Source: Lachnospiraceae bacterium UBA1778 (GTDB taxonomy: Bacteria > Bacillota > Clostridia > Lachnospirales > Lachnospiraceae). Taken from it: a DNA stretch of 6,976 nt. Below the pieces are notes generated by a model, which made no database searches, was not told the DNA's origin, and saw only the letters and a program-made list of their open reading frames with translations. This document shows, piece by piece, positions 1-5,574 of this stretch. The position numbers and the translations under genes are program-made. The stretch covers positions 53,951 through 60,926 of the forward strand of contig DCGM01000042.1 in assembly GCA_002315255.1 (NCBI GenBank), given 5' to 3'. Within the stretch, counting starts at the first letter, position 1, and every line of letters starts with the position of its first letter.

Positions 1-86
1 CACGCTTCCCAGAGGGTTCTCGCTTCCTCACAGGGGAAATCGCTCTCGTCGGTATGCTTGTCCGGACTCTCGCAGCGTTTTTTCAT
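1..86 (-). pseudogene. Truncated third copy of the anti-sigma/lipoprotein sensor domain (runs off the left edge)
   Basis: On the minus strand an open frame from ATG at 86-84 continues off the window. It begins MKKRCESPDKHTDE and then reads SDFPCEEARTLWEA. That last stretch matches DDFYCKEAEAFWKA near the C-terminus of the anti-sigma-like protein at 7 of 14 residues, and 27 of 39 bases match over the codons. It therefore looks like a further tandem paralogue in which everything before the last ~40 residues of the domain is missing. The ATG lies inside a repeat copied from the 3' flank of the neighbouring gene and has no convincing ribosome binding site, so this is probably a decayed remnant rather than a working small protein. 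Only 28 codons are visible. A chance resemblance cannot be fully excluded. Confidence 0.42.
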
Positions 87-102
87 TCTTTTCGGACTCA
101 CA
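66..102. repeat. 3'-flank repeat, copy A
   Basis: This 37-bp segment spans the stop codon of the lipoprotein gene and about 32 bp beyond it. It matches 743-780, which lies in the same position relative to the stop of the anti-sigma-like gene, at 36 of 38 aligned positions (one substitution and one 1-bp gap). Conservation of a non-coding flank together with the stop shows that the tandem copies arose by DNA duplication or conversion, not only by protein-level constraint. Confidence 0.8.
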
Positions 103-721
103 ATATGGCGTACCCGAGGTCCGGGAACGCTTCCCACTCCGGGAAGGAGGTGATCAGGTCGATCACTTTCCCGTACGCCCTATAGAATGCTTTTGCTTTC
201 TCGGAGTCGGGCTCACCATCCCACAGAGGAATCCAGTAGCAGGAAACACTATACGTCTGGCCGTTCGCCGTGACAGAGATGATGACCTCATCGTAGAAAT
301 CCCCTCCATGGATATATGCTTCGTCCGGAAATACGTCGTAGACCTCCGGATAATCCTGAATATGGATTTCCTGGCAGAGCGCGGCGTAAACCTGCTTTAA
401 CTCGCTCTCGGACATTTTGACATAGGCCGTATACTTGCTGACATCGGTCATCAGTGCGTCCTGCGTCATTACAAACTTTCCGGTTTTGCTGTCGTAGGAG
501 ATATTTGACATTGTACCGAGGCCCCATTCGATAGAAAAAGAAAAATCAGGCGGGAGTTCAATCGAAGCGACCTCCTTCGCCGCCGGATCATCCTTATGCT
601 GGATGACCGTAGGAGCCTCCTCCGTTTCCGTCGGATCATCCTTATGCCGGATGACCGGGTTACACGCTACACAGGAAAGCGTCAAAATGAAGACAAAAAT
701 AAGCGAAATGATTTTCTTCAT
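98..721 (-). CDS. Secreted lipoprotein duplicating the anti-sigma factor's extracellular domain
   Basis: A 207-residue protein of unknown function. Residues 1-20 (MKK, a hydrophobic core 4-15, then SCVAC) form a lipoprotein signal; C20 is the likely lipidated residue, with C17 as the alternative, though the -3 position is not a classic Leu. A linker with two VI(R/Q)HKDDP repeats (about 23-30 and 39-46) follows, then a domain from about 53 to 207. That domain matches residues 138-291 of the neighbouring anti-sigma-like protein, including an identical run from KYTAYVKMSE to ALCQEIH and the tail SFPEWEAFPD. Cysteines C115 and C161 are conserved in the paralogue. The start is set by AAGGAG six bases upstream of the ATG. 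It is the last intact gene of the sigma operon, 54 bp behind its neighbour, and no promoter is visible in that gap. It probably sits on the outer face of the membrane and may share a ligand or partner with the anti-sigma protein (inference). Confidence 0.85.
   Translation of the reverse strand: MKKIISLIFVFILTLSCVACNPVIRHKDDPTETEEAPTVIQHKDDPAAKEVASIELPPDFSFSIEWGLGTMSNISYDSKTGKFVMTQDALMTDVSKYTAYVKMSESELKQVYAALCQEIHIQDYPEVYDVFPDEAYIHGGDFYDEVIISVTANGQTYSVSCYWIPLWDGEPDSEKAKAFYRAYGKVIDLITSFPEWEAFPDLGYAIL
347..449. repeat. Near-identical duplicated block, copy A (in lipoprotein gene)
   Basis: This 103-bp block matches 1034-1136 in the anti-sigma-like gene at 100 positions; the differences are at 361, 362 and 380. 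It encodes the segment from about TDVSKYTAYVK to ALCQEIHIQDYP. Identity here is much higher than in the flanking parts of the two genes, including at synonymous sites, which suggests recent gene conversion or a recent duplication. Confidence 0.85.
584..608 (-). repeat. Intragenic linker repeat, copy 1 (IQHKDDP)
   Basis: A 25-bp direct repeat unit in the lipoprotein linker, matching 632-656 with one mismatch. The spacing between copies is 48 bp (16 codons), so the frame is preserved. The first 13 bases also occur at 1262-1274 in the linker of the anti-sigma-like gene, where they encode KDDP followed by TAAKE. Confidence 0.75.
632..656 (-). repeat. Intragenic linker repeat, copy 2 (IRHKDDP)
   Basis: Partner of the 584-608 unit; the two differ at one base (t/c). 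Together they give two tandem HKDDP-containing linker modules between the lipidated cysteine and the folded domain. This is an in-frame duplication that lengthens the tether. Confidence 0.75.
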
Positions 722-742
722 GATTTTCTCCTTTTCTGCCGA

Positions 743-780
743 ACTCTCGCAGTGGTTTTTTCATTCTTTTCGGACTCACA
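743..780. repeat. 3'-flank repeat, copy B
   Basis: Second copy of the 66-102 repeat, covering the stop codon of the anti-sigma-like gene and most of the 54-bp gap before the lipoprotein gene. On the minus strand it contains ATGAAAAAAC, which opens a 34-codon frame with no ribosome binding site. That frame overlaps the true lipoprotein start and is not taken as a gene. Confidence 0.8.
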
Positions 781-1651
781 TATAGTAGTGCTCGTAGTCC
801 GGGAACGCTTCCCACTCCGGGAAGGAGACAATCAGACCGACCACTTTTTTATAGGCCTTCCAAAAGGCTTCGGCTTCCTTACAGTAGAAATCGTCGGAAG
901 ACCCGTACGGGATGCCGAAGCAGGAAACTGTATACGTTTCGCCGTTCGCCGTGACAGAGATGATGATCGTCTGGTTCGGCGAAGACATCGTTTTTTTATT
1001 TGAGTTCGGATCATTGAACGGGTCATAGCTCTTCGGATAATCCTGAAGGTGGATTTCCTGGCAGAGTGCGGCGTAAACCTGCTTTAACTCGCTCTCGGAC
1101 ATTTTGACATAGGCCGTATACTTGCTGACATCGGTCGCGTCAGTCGTTTTTACAAGTTTTCCGGTTTTGCTGTCGTAGGAACTGACTCCATAGGTGCCAA
1201 AGACGAGTGAAAACGAAAAGTCGGTCGGGAGTTCGACCGAGGTGGTCTCCTTCGCCGCCGTCGGATCATCCTTAGATAAAAGATAGTTGTAGTTTTCCTC
1301 GGCAGTTTCCAGGTCGCACTTATTAACATCTAATACATATTCAGCCTCTTCATGACTCATCGGTGCTTTCGACTCGCCGCCGATCAGACCGGCCATCGCC
1401 AGCATAATGAAGCCCGCGGGAAGAGCGATCAGAAGGACTGCTGCTGCAGTCGCCACCACCGGCAGGAAGCTGAAACGTTTCTTCTTTTTCGAGACGAGGG
1501 CCGGAACATTGTCGGATGCGTCACGGATCAGATCGTCACCGATTCCGGAGAGCGCGTCCGAAAGCGCTTCTGCCTTTAACAGCCGCTTCTCATCGGTAAC
1601 CGTTTCCACCGTCTGAAGCGTATTCAATTTATCATTATCAAGCCGGTTCAT
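776..1651 (-). CDS. Putative membrane-anchored anti-sigma factor
   Basis: A 291-residue single-pass protein. The cytoplasmic N-terminus (1-54) contains SDALSGIGDDLIRDAS (31-46), a stretch resembling proteins that accompany clostridial ECF sigma factors. Basic KKKKR (55-59) precedes one hydrophobic segment (about 61-91), giving an N-in/C-out topology. An acidic linker follows (about 95-137, containing KDDP), then an extracytoplasmic domain (138-291) shared with the downstream lipoprotein. Its cysteines C197 and C244 are conserved in that paralogue. The start codon overlaps the sigma factor stop as ATGA, and AAGGAGG lies at 1662-1668, so translation is probably coupled to the sigma gene. By analogy with known pairs it would hold the sigma factor at the membrane until the outer domain senses a signal. 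No zinc-binding ZAS motif (HxxxCxxC) is visible, and the anti-sigma role rests on gene order, topology and that N-terminal stretch. Confidence 0.8.
   Translation of the reverse strand: MNRLDNDKLNTLQTVETVTDEKRLLKAEALSDALSGIGDDLIRDASDNVPALVSKKKKRFSFLPVVATAAAVLLIALPAGFIMLAMAGLIGGESKAPMSHEEAEYVLDVNKCDLETAEENYNYLLSKDDPTAAKETTSVELPTDFSFSLVFGTYGVSSYDSKTGKLVKTTDATDVSKYTAYVKMSESELKQVYAALCQEIHLQDYPKSYDPFNDPNSNKKTMSSPNQTIIISVTANGETYTVSCFGIPYGSSDDFYCKEAEAFWKAYKKVVGLIVSFPEWEAFPDYEHYYM
1034..1136. repeat. Near-identical duplicated block, copy B (in anti-sigma-like gene)
   Basis: Partner of 347-449, with 100 of 103 bases identical. The shared DNA encodes the most conserved part of the sensor domain, including the KMSESELKQVYAALCQEIH stretch. 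Confidence 0.85.
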
Positions 1652-2229
1652 ACCGTATAGCCCTCCTTTTCCAGATAGGTTTTCAGTTTCTCGCGCGTTC
1701 TAAAAAGCATCGTTTTCACTTTACTTTCCGAAAATCCGAAGCGGTCCGCGACTTCCGAAACTGATTCAAAAAACCAGTATCTACGAAGAAAAACCTGCCG
1801 TTCTGTATCTTTTATCGTTCGTAAGAATGTGTCCAGCGCCCGAGAAAGTTCCTTTTCTTCCAACGCCTGCTCTACGAGCGAGCCGCCCGCGATGTCCTCT
1901 CCGCCGTCGCCAATGCACTCGGCGAGCTCCTCGACCGATGCTGCGCGTTCGCCTCCGCCCCGCTTGTCCGCATTCTTTTTCCGGTAAAGCGTCAGCGCCG
2001 CATTTCGCGCGATCCGGGCGAGATAGCTCTTCAGATCCTGCGGCTCATTGGGCGGAATGCTGTTCCATGCTGAAAGGTAAGCATCGTTTTCGCACTCTTC
2101 CGCGTCCTGTTCGTCGCGCAGGACATTAAAGGCAACCGTACGAAGATAGCGGGAGAATCTATCCCGCACTTCGATCAGAGCCTGCTGGTTCCGATTCAAA
2201 AACAGTTTTACGATTGACGGATCGTCCAT
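1648..2229 (-). CDS. ECF-type sigma-70 family RNA polymerase sigma factor
   Basis: A 193-residue sigma factor with the two-domain layout of the extracytoplasmic function group. Region 2 covers about 15-85, with the helix DAEECENDAYLSAWNSIP at 42-59 (the position of the core-binding and -10 recognition helices). A charged, glycine-rich linker spans about 86-122. Region 4 covers about 126-186, with the helix-turn-helix SVSEVADRFGFSESKVKTML (157-174 region) that reads the -35 element. The length is normal for the group and region 1 is absent. The start ATG at 2229 is preceded by AAAGGGAAAA at a suitable distance. It is the first gene of the operon and overlaps the anti-sigma-like gene by four bases. 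The TGTAAC-N16-CGTC promoter just upstream suggests positive autoregulation. It binds core RNA polymerase and directs it to its own promoters; the regulon beyond this operon is not visible here. Confidence 0.93.
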   Translation of the reverse strand: MDDPSIVKLFLNRNQQALIEVRDRFSRYLRTVAFNVLRDEQDAEECENDAYLSAWNSIPPNEPQDLKSYLARIARNAALTLYRKKNADKRGGGERAASVEELAECIGDGGEDIAGGSLVEQALEEKELSRALDTFLRTIKDTERQVFLRRYWFFESVSEVADRFGFSESKVKTMLFRTREKLKTYLEKEGYTV

Positions 2230-2252
2230 GGGTTTTCCCTTTCACTATCATC

Positions 2253-2278
2253 GACGCAATATTTTCGGACACGTTACA
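2253..2278 (-). promoter_or_regulatory. ECF-type promoter of the sigma operon
   Basis: On the minus strand TGTAAC (2278-2273) is followed by a 16-bp spacer and CGTC (2256-2253). This form fits ECF promoters such as those read by Bacillus SigX and SigV (an AAC-containing -35 and a CGTC-like -10). Transcription would start near 2246, leaving a leader of about 17 bases that still contains the AAGGG ribosome binding site. The match indicates that the sigma factor encoded downstream probably recognises this site. No vegetative promoter of equal quality is seen for the operon. Confidence 0.68.
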
Positions 2279-2353
2279 AAATATTTTTAAAAGTCTCCGC
2301 GGTCAATGTACCATATCAGGCAAATCGTGTAAAGCAAGACACACTTTGTTCAT

Positions 2354-2382
2354 TTGATTTTTCAAAACCCCTTCTCTATAAT
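2354..2382 (+). promoter_or_regulatory. Vegetative promoter of the HTH regulator gene
   Basis: TTGATT at 2354-2359 and a perfect TATAAT at 2377-2382 are separated by 17 bp, the optimal spacing for the housekeeping sigma factor. The expected start is near 2389, giving a leader of about 60 bases that contains the 2406-2426 palindrome. Confidence 0.8.
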
Positions 2383-2405
2383 AAATAAAGACTATTCATC
2401 TGTTT

Positions 2406-2426
2406 TTTGTCCGAAATTGGGACAAA
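2406..2426. promoter_or_regulatory. Palindromic operator candidate in the regulator leader
   Basis: Arms TTTGTCC (2406-2412) and GGACAAA (2420-2426) are perfect inverted repeats around a 7-base centre. The site lies about 18-38 bases downstream of the predicted start of the 2450-3982 gene, where a bound dimer could block transcription. No T-run follows, so it is not a terminator. The encoded HTH protein is the natural candidate ligand (autoregulation), but this is inference. An RNA hairpin that affects translation is an alternative. Confidence 0.5.
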
Positions 2427-2449
2427 TATGATTTTTCCGGAGTACGATC

Positions 2450-3982
2450 ATGTTTGCTGAAAAGTTAAATTTTCTTATGAACCTCACCGAGACGTCGAAC
2501 AAGGAGCTTTCTGAAGCGCTCTATTTTGATACGTCTTATGTGCTGAAGCTTCGCACAGGAAAGATGGCGGTCCAGTCTTACGACAATTTTATCGACCAGT
2601 CGGCGATGTATTTCGCGAACCGCTTAAAATCCACCTACCAGCGCGAAGCGGCGCAGGCGATCCTCTGCGTCGGCCGGATCTGGCCGGAAAACCCGAAGGA
2701 GCTGAAGGCGCTGATCGCGAAGTGGATGAGCGAGGACGATGACCGTTATACGAATTACATCGAGCAGTTCATGCTCAATGTATCATCGGAAAATATATCA
2801 AGCATAATCGCTGCAAAAAGTAAGCTGGAAGAGCCTGAATTCGACCCGTTCGCCGAAGATGAAGCCAATCTCCATCTTCCGTTCTTCGGAAAAAAAGGTA
2901 AACGCGACGCCTTTCTTCTCGCTTTCAACCAGATCGCGAAGAGCCGGGAGCCGTCCGAACTCTATGTCTATACGGACGAAGACCTGACCTGGTTCACGGA
3001 AGATAAGAAGTTTTTCTCCGCCTGGGCGAGCGGCATCCAGAAGCTCATCGATAAGGGCTTTACGATCAAGCTGATCGACTCATTAGAGCGAAACACTCGT
3101 GAAATCATCGATTCCACCTCGCTCTGGCTTCCCTTTATGAATTCCGGCGTGATGACGCTGTATCATTGCACACATACGCGCGATGAGGTGTATCACCGCA
3201 CGCTCCTCGTCGGAAAAGGGAGCTGCGCGCTTTATTCGAGCTCGTTAGGCTTCGGCTCGGACCCGGAGCACGCGGTTACAACGGTCGTCACCTCGAAAGA
3301 GGAGGTTGCCGCCTACGAGAAGGAGTTCAATGATTACCTCTATCTCTGCAAGCCGCTTTTCCAGAACTTTTCCGCGTCCTCGATGGATGCGTTCCGTTAT
3401 AGCCTCTTCCATTTCGAGGAGCAGGACGGCGACGTCATCACCTCCCATCAGGCGCCGCTCCTTTTCACCATGCCGGACGCGCTCGTGAACCGGATCGCGG
3501 AACGCACGGGAAACCACAGCTTCGCAAATAACGTCGCGCTCTCAAAGATGCATTACAATGATCTGATGGAACGCGGTTATAATGTCACCGAGCTTCTCCA
3601 TCTGCCGGACCCGAAGGAAGTCCGCGAAGGGCATATTCCGCTCCCGCTGCATGATTATTCAAAAATGACCGGCGAATGCTATACAAAGGAAGATTATATC
3701 GAGCATATGCAGGCCGCGATGGAATTGAGCCGGACGAATCCGCATTATAAGCTCGTCGTCAGCTACCGTCTTCCGTTAGAGATCACCGTTCTCGTCAAGG
3801 AGAACACGAGCGGCTTCGTCATCCGAGAGCTTCCGTGTGAAATCGGCTTCTCCGTCGAAGAGCAGCATCTCGTCAACAGCCTTTATAATATGTTCTATCA
3901 GACGCAGGCGATTCATAAGAGCCGCGGCGCCGAGCTTACCGAGATCCGGAAGTTTTTAACGAATGTGAATAAAAAGAAATAA
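2450..3982 (+). CDS. Large helix-turn-helix (XRE-like) regulator with C-terminal sensory region
   Basis: A 510-residue, probably cytoplasmic protein. Residues 1-45 form an XRE-like DNA-binding domain (FAEKLNFLMNLT, then NKELSEALYFDTSYVLKLRTGK), resembling a family of roughly 500-residue clostridial regulators that I recognise only at the level of this N-terminus. A helical linker (about 45-130) precedes a mixed alpha/beta region. Within it, 170-270 (LYVYTDEDLTWF, an AWASGIQKLIDKGFTIKLID stretch, then H249-R-TLLVG-KGSCALYSSSLG) recalls degenerate phospholipase D-like sensor domains. The Lys and Asp of the HKD motif are absent, so it would bind rather than cleave. Residues 310-510 are unassigned. 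No membrane segment or signal peptide is seen. GGAG lies seven bases before the ATG. It is divergent from the sigma operon and could control it, itself, or both. Its ligand is unknown. Confidence 0.82.
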   Translation: MFAEKLNFLMNLTETSNKELSEALYFDTSYVLKLRTGKMAVQSYDNFIDQSAMYFANRLKSTYQREAAQAILCVGRIWPENPKELKALIAKWMSEDDDRYTNYIEQFMLNVSSENISSIIAAKSKLEEPEFDPFAEDEANLHLPFFGKKGKRDAFLLAFNQIAKSREPSELYVYTDEDLTWFTEDKKFFSAWASGIQKLIDKGFTIKLIDSLERNTREIIDSTSLWLPFMNSGVMTLYHCTHTRDEVYHRTLLVGKGSCALYSSSLGFGSDPEHAVTTVVTSKEEVAAYEKEFNDYLYLCKPLFQNFSASSMDAFRYSLFHFEEQDGDVITSHQAPLLFTMPDALVNRIAERTGNHSFANNVALSKMHYNDLMERGYNVTELLHLPDPKEVREGHIPLPLHDYSKMTGECYTKEDYIEHMQAAMELSRTNPHYKLVVSYRLPLEITVLVKENTSGFVIRELPCEIGFSVEEQHLVNSLYNMFYQTQAIHKSRGAELTEIRKFLTNVNKKK

Positions 3983-3996
3983 ACTTTTTACAGGGC

Positions 3997-4031
3997 AAAA
4001 AGAAGCAGCGCGGTCGCGCTGCTTCTTTTTT
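3997..4031 (+). terminator. Rho-independent terminator after the HTH regulator gene
   Basis: A perfect GC-rich stem, AGAAGCAGCGCG (4001-4012) with CGCGCTGCTTCT (4015-4026), closes a very tight loop and is followed by a run of T to 4031. A's at 3997-4000 extend the pairing, so a weaker activity on the opposite strand is possible. It lies 14 bases after the stop codon at 3982. Confidence 0.92.
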
Positions 4032-4125
4032 GTGCATTTTGGATAACCGCTTCATTCCCACCCGTCCGGTTTTATCGTATTTGTATAAAAATGCAGAAAG
4101 TACGAATATTATTAACGAATATATC

Positions 4126-4153
4126 TTGACTTTGCGTATTTCCGCCGTATAAT
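4126..4153 (+). promoter_or_regulatory. Vegetative promoter of the M28 peptidase gene
   Basis: TTGACT (4126-4131) and TATAAT (4148-4153) are separated by 16 bp; the start is expected near 4160. Directly upstream, ACGAATAT occurs twice (4102-4109 and 4115-4122) with a 13-bp period, a possible but weak site for a regulator or an AT-rich UP-like element. The rest of the 205-bp gap between 3982 and 4188 holds only the preceding terminator. Confidence 0.8.
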
Positions 4154-4187
4154 TATGCACATCAACTACACATAAGGAGTATGCACC

Positions 4188-5453
4188 ATGAAACACACAA
4201 ATCTTAAAAAAACTCTTTTAATTCCTGTAGCGGCATTCACCGTAGCCGCCACTCTCCTGCTCACCTCCTGCAGCAGCGCTAATGACAGCGAGCTGAAAAA
4301 CAGCCTGGCCGCTCTTTCCGAAAAGACGGATAGTGCGATCGCTGCGATCAATGAGAAGACGACCGCATTGGAAGCCCTCATTAAAGGCATTAAGGCAGAA
4401 GAAACGGCTCAGCCGGTCTCCTATGCAGAGGAATGCGTCGAACTCATCCAGTATATCGATGCGAACATCTCTGACCGCGATCTTCTCTACGGCGAAGACT
4501 TCAAATTCTGCCAGACCTGGATCACCTGGGAGCTGATGAAGGCGGGCTACAACGAGAGCGATATCGTGAAGCAGAACGTTCCGATCAGCCTGTACCTGAC
4601 GAGCGAATACTATGAACAAGCCACAGCTGTCGAGTCGAAAACGACAGACGGCAAAACTTATGTGAGAGTTGACTGGAGAAACTATGAGGAAGATGAAAAC
4701 GGCGAATATGTCTATGCGACGTTCGAGTCCCCGAACCTGATTCTGACCTGCCCCGGTAAAACGGATAAGCAGATCATCATCGGAGCACACTATGACGGCG
4801 ACGGCACCGGCGACAACGGCTCCGGAATCGCATTGGCGCTCGAAACCGCGAAGAAGCTGTACGGCGTCGAAACAGAATACACGATTAAGTTTATCTTCTA
4901 TACCGGCGAAGAATACGGCCTTTTCGGCTCCAATTATTACGCGAAGAATATGACCGAGGAAGAGATCGCTTCCACCCTCTATGTAATTAACCTCGACTCG
5001 CTGATCTGCGGCGATTACTGCTATCTCTACGGCGGCGTGCAGGATGACGAAACGAAGACCGTCTCCGCGACTGGCGCTTTTGACAATGCAATGAAGGTTG
5101 CGGAAGAGCTCGGCATCTCCTTCAAGTCGAACCCCTGGACGTACGAGAATCCGGCGCCGGGCTATGATTCTCCGGACTACGCTTCTCCTTCGACAGGCGA
5201 CTGGTCCGACCATGTCGGATTTAAAAAAGCAGGCATCGAATACCTCTACTTCGAAGCGACTAACTGGGATATCCCGGGCCCGTATGCAGAATATGACGGC
5301 TATGGCGAAACCTATCTCATCGGCATGCTGATGAACACAGAGAATGACTACTGGGATTATATCGTAAAATACTTCCCGGAGCGGCCGATGGAGCACATGG
5401 AGAAATTCTCCGCTCTGATGTGGGCACTCGTAACACAGGATGATTACGAATAA
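4188..5453 (+). CDS. Secreted M28-family zinc aminopeptidase-like lipoprotein
   Basis: A 421-residue exported metallopeptidase. The signal peptide (KK at 7-8, hydrophobic 10-25) ends in the lipobox LTSC, with C28 lipidated, so it is anchored on the outer face of the membrane. Residues 33-70 (SELKNSLAALSEKTDSAIAA...) look like a short coiled-coil stalk. The catalytic domain (about 80-400) has the di-zinc set of family M28: H201 and D203 (AHYDGDG), bridging D209 (GTGDNGSG), E241-E242 (YTGEEYG; general base and ligand), D270 (INLDS) and H342 (SDHVGF). All five zinc ligands are present, so activity is expected. It would release N-terminal amino acids from peptides outside the cell; the exact substrate cannot be read from the sequence. 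AAGGAG at 4174-4179 fixes this start. It has its own promoter and terminator, so it is probably monocistronic. Confidence 0.93.
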   Translation: MKHTNLKKTLLIPVAAFTVAATLLLTSCSSANDSELKNSLAALSEKTDSAIAAINEKTTALEALIKGIKAEETAQPVSYAEECVELIQYIDANISDRDLLYGEDFKFCQTWITWELMKAGYNESDIVKQNVPISLYLTSEYYEQATAVESKTTDGKTYVRVDWRNYEEDENGEYVYATFESPNLILTCPGKTDKQIIIGAHYDGDGTGDNGSGIALALETAKKLYGVETEYTIKFIFYTGEEYGLFGSNYYAKNMTEEEIASTLYVINLDSLICGDYCYLYGGVQDDETKTVSATGAFDNAMKVAEELGISFKSNPWTYENPAPGYDSPDYASPSTGDWSDHVGFKKAGIEYLYFEATNWDIPGPYAEYDGYGETYLIGMLMNTENDYWDYIVKYFPERPMEHMEKFSALMWALVTQDDYE

Positions 5454-5509
5454 CCGTAATTTCTCTTGAAAGTCTTTCTGATAAAAGAAATGCTGACAAT
5501 TATATAAAG

Positions 5510-5540
5510 AAGGCGCGGACCAGATGGTCCGCGCCTTTTT
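5510..5540 (+). terminator. Rho-independent terminator after the peptidase gene
   Basis: A 12-bp perfect stem, AAGGCGCGGACC (5510-5521) with GGTCCGCGCCTT (5526-5537), has a four-base AGAT loop and ends in a T5 run. It lies 57 bases after the peptidase stop and cleanly separates that unit from the glycosyltransferase. Confidence 0.93.
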
Positions 5541-5574
5541 ATGTGGAAATGGATCACTTACAGACTTTCTTTCC

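Noticed and set aside
662..764. A 34-codon minus-strand frame MKKPLREFGRKGENHEEN... between the anti-sigma-like and lipoprotein genes
   Set aside because: There is no ribosome binding site before its ATG, it overlaps the well-supported start of the lipoprotein gene in another frame, and the matching ATG in the other repeat copy leads into a different frame.
2230..2449. A riboswitch or attenuator in the divergent intergenic region
   Set aside because: The predicted leaders are short (about 17 and 60 bases). Apart from the 2406-2426 palindrome no multi-helix fold, leader peptide or terminator/antiterminator pair is visible.
4001..4026. The terminator hairpin read as an operator or a small RNA
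   Set aside because: A perfect GC stem followed by a T-run right after a stop codon is fully explained as an intrinsic terminator.
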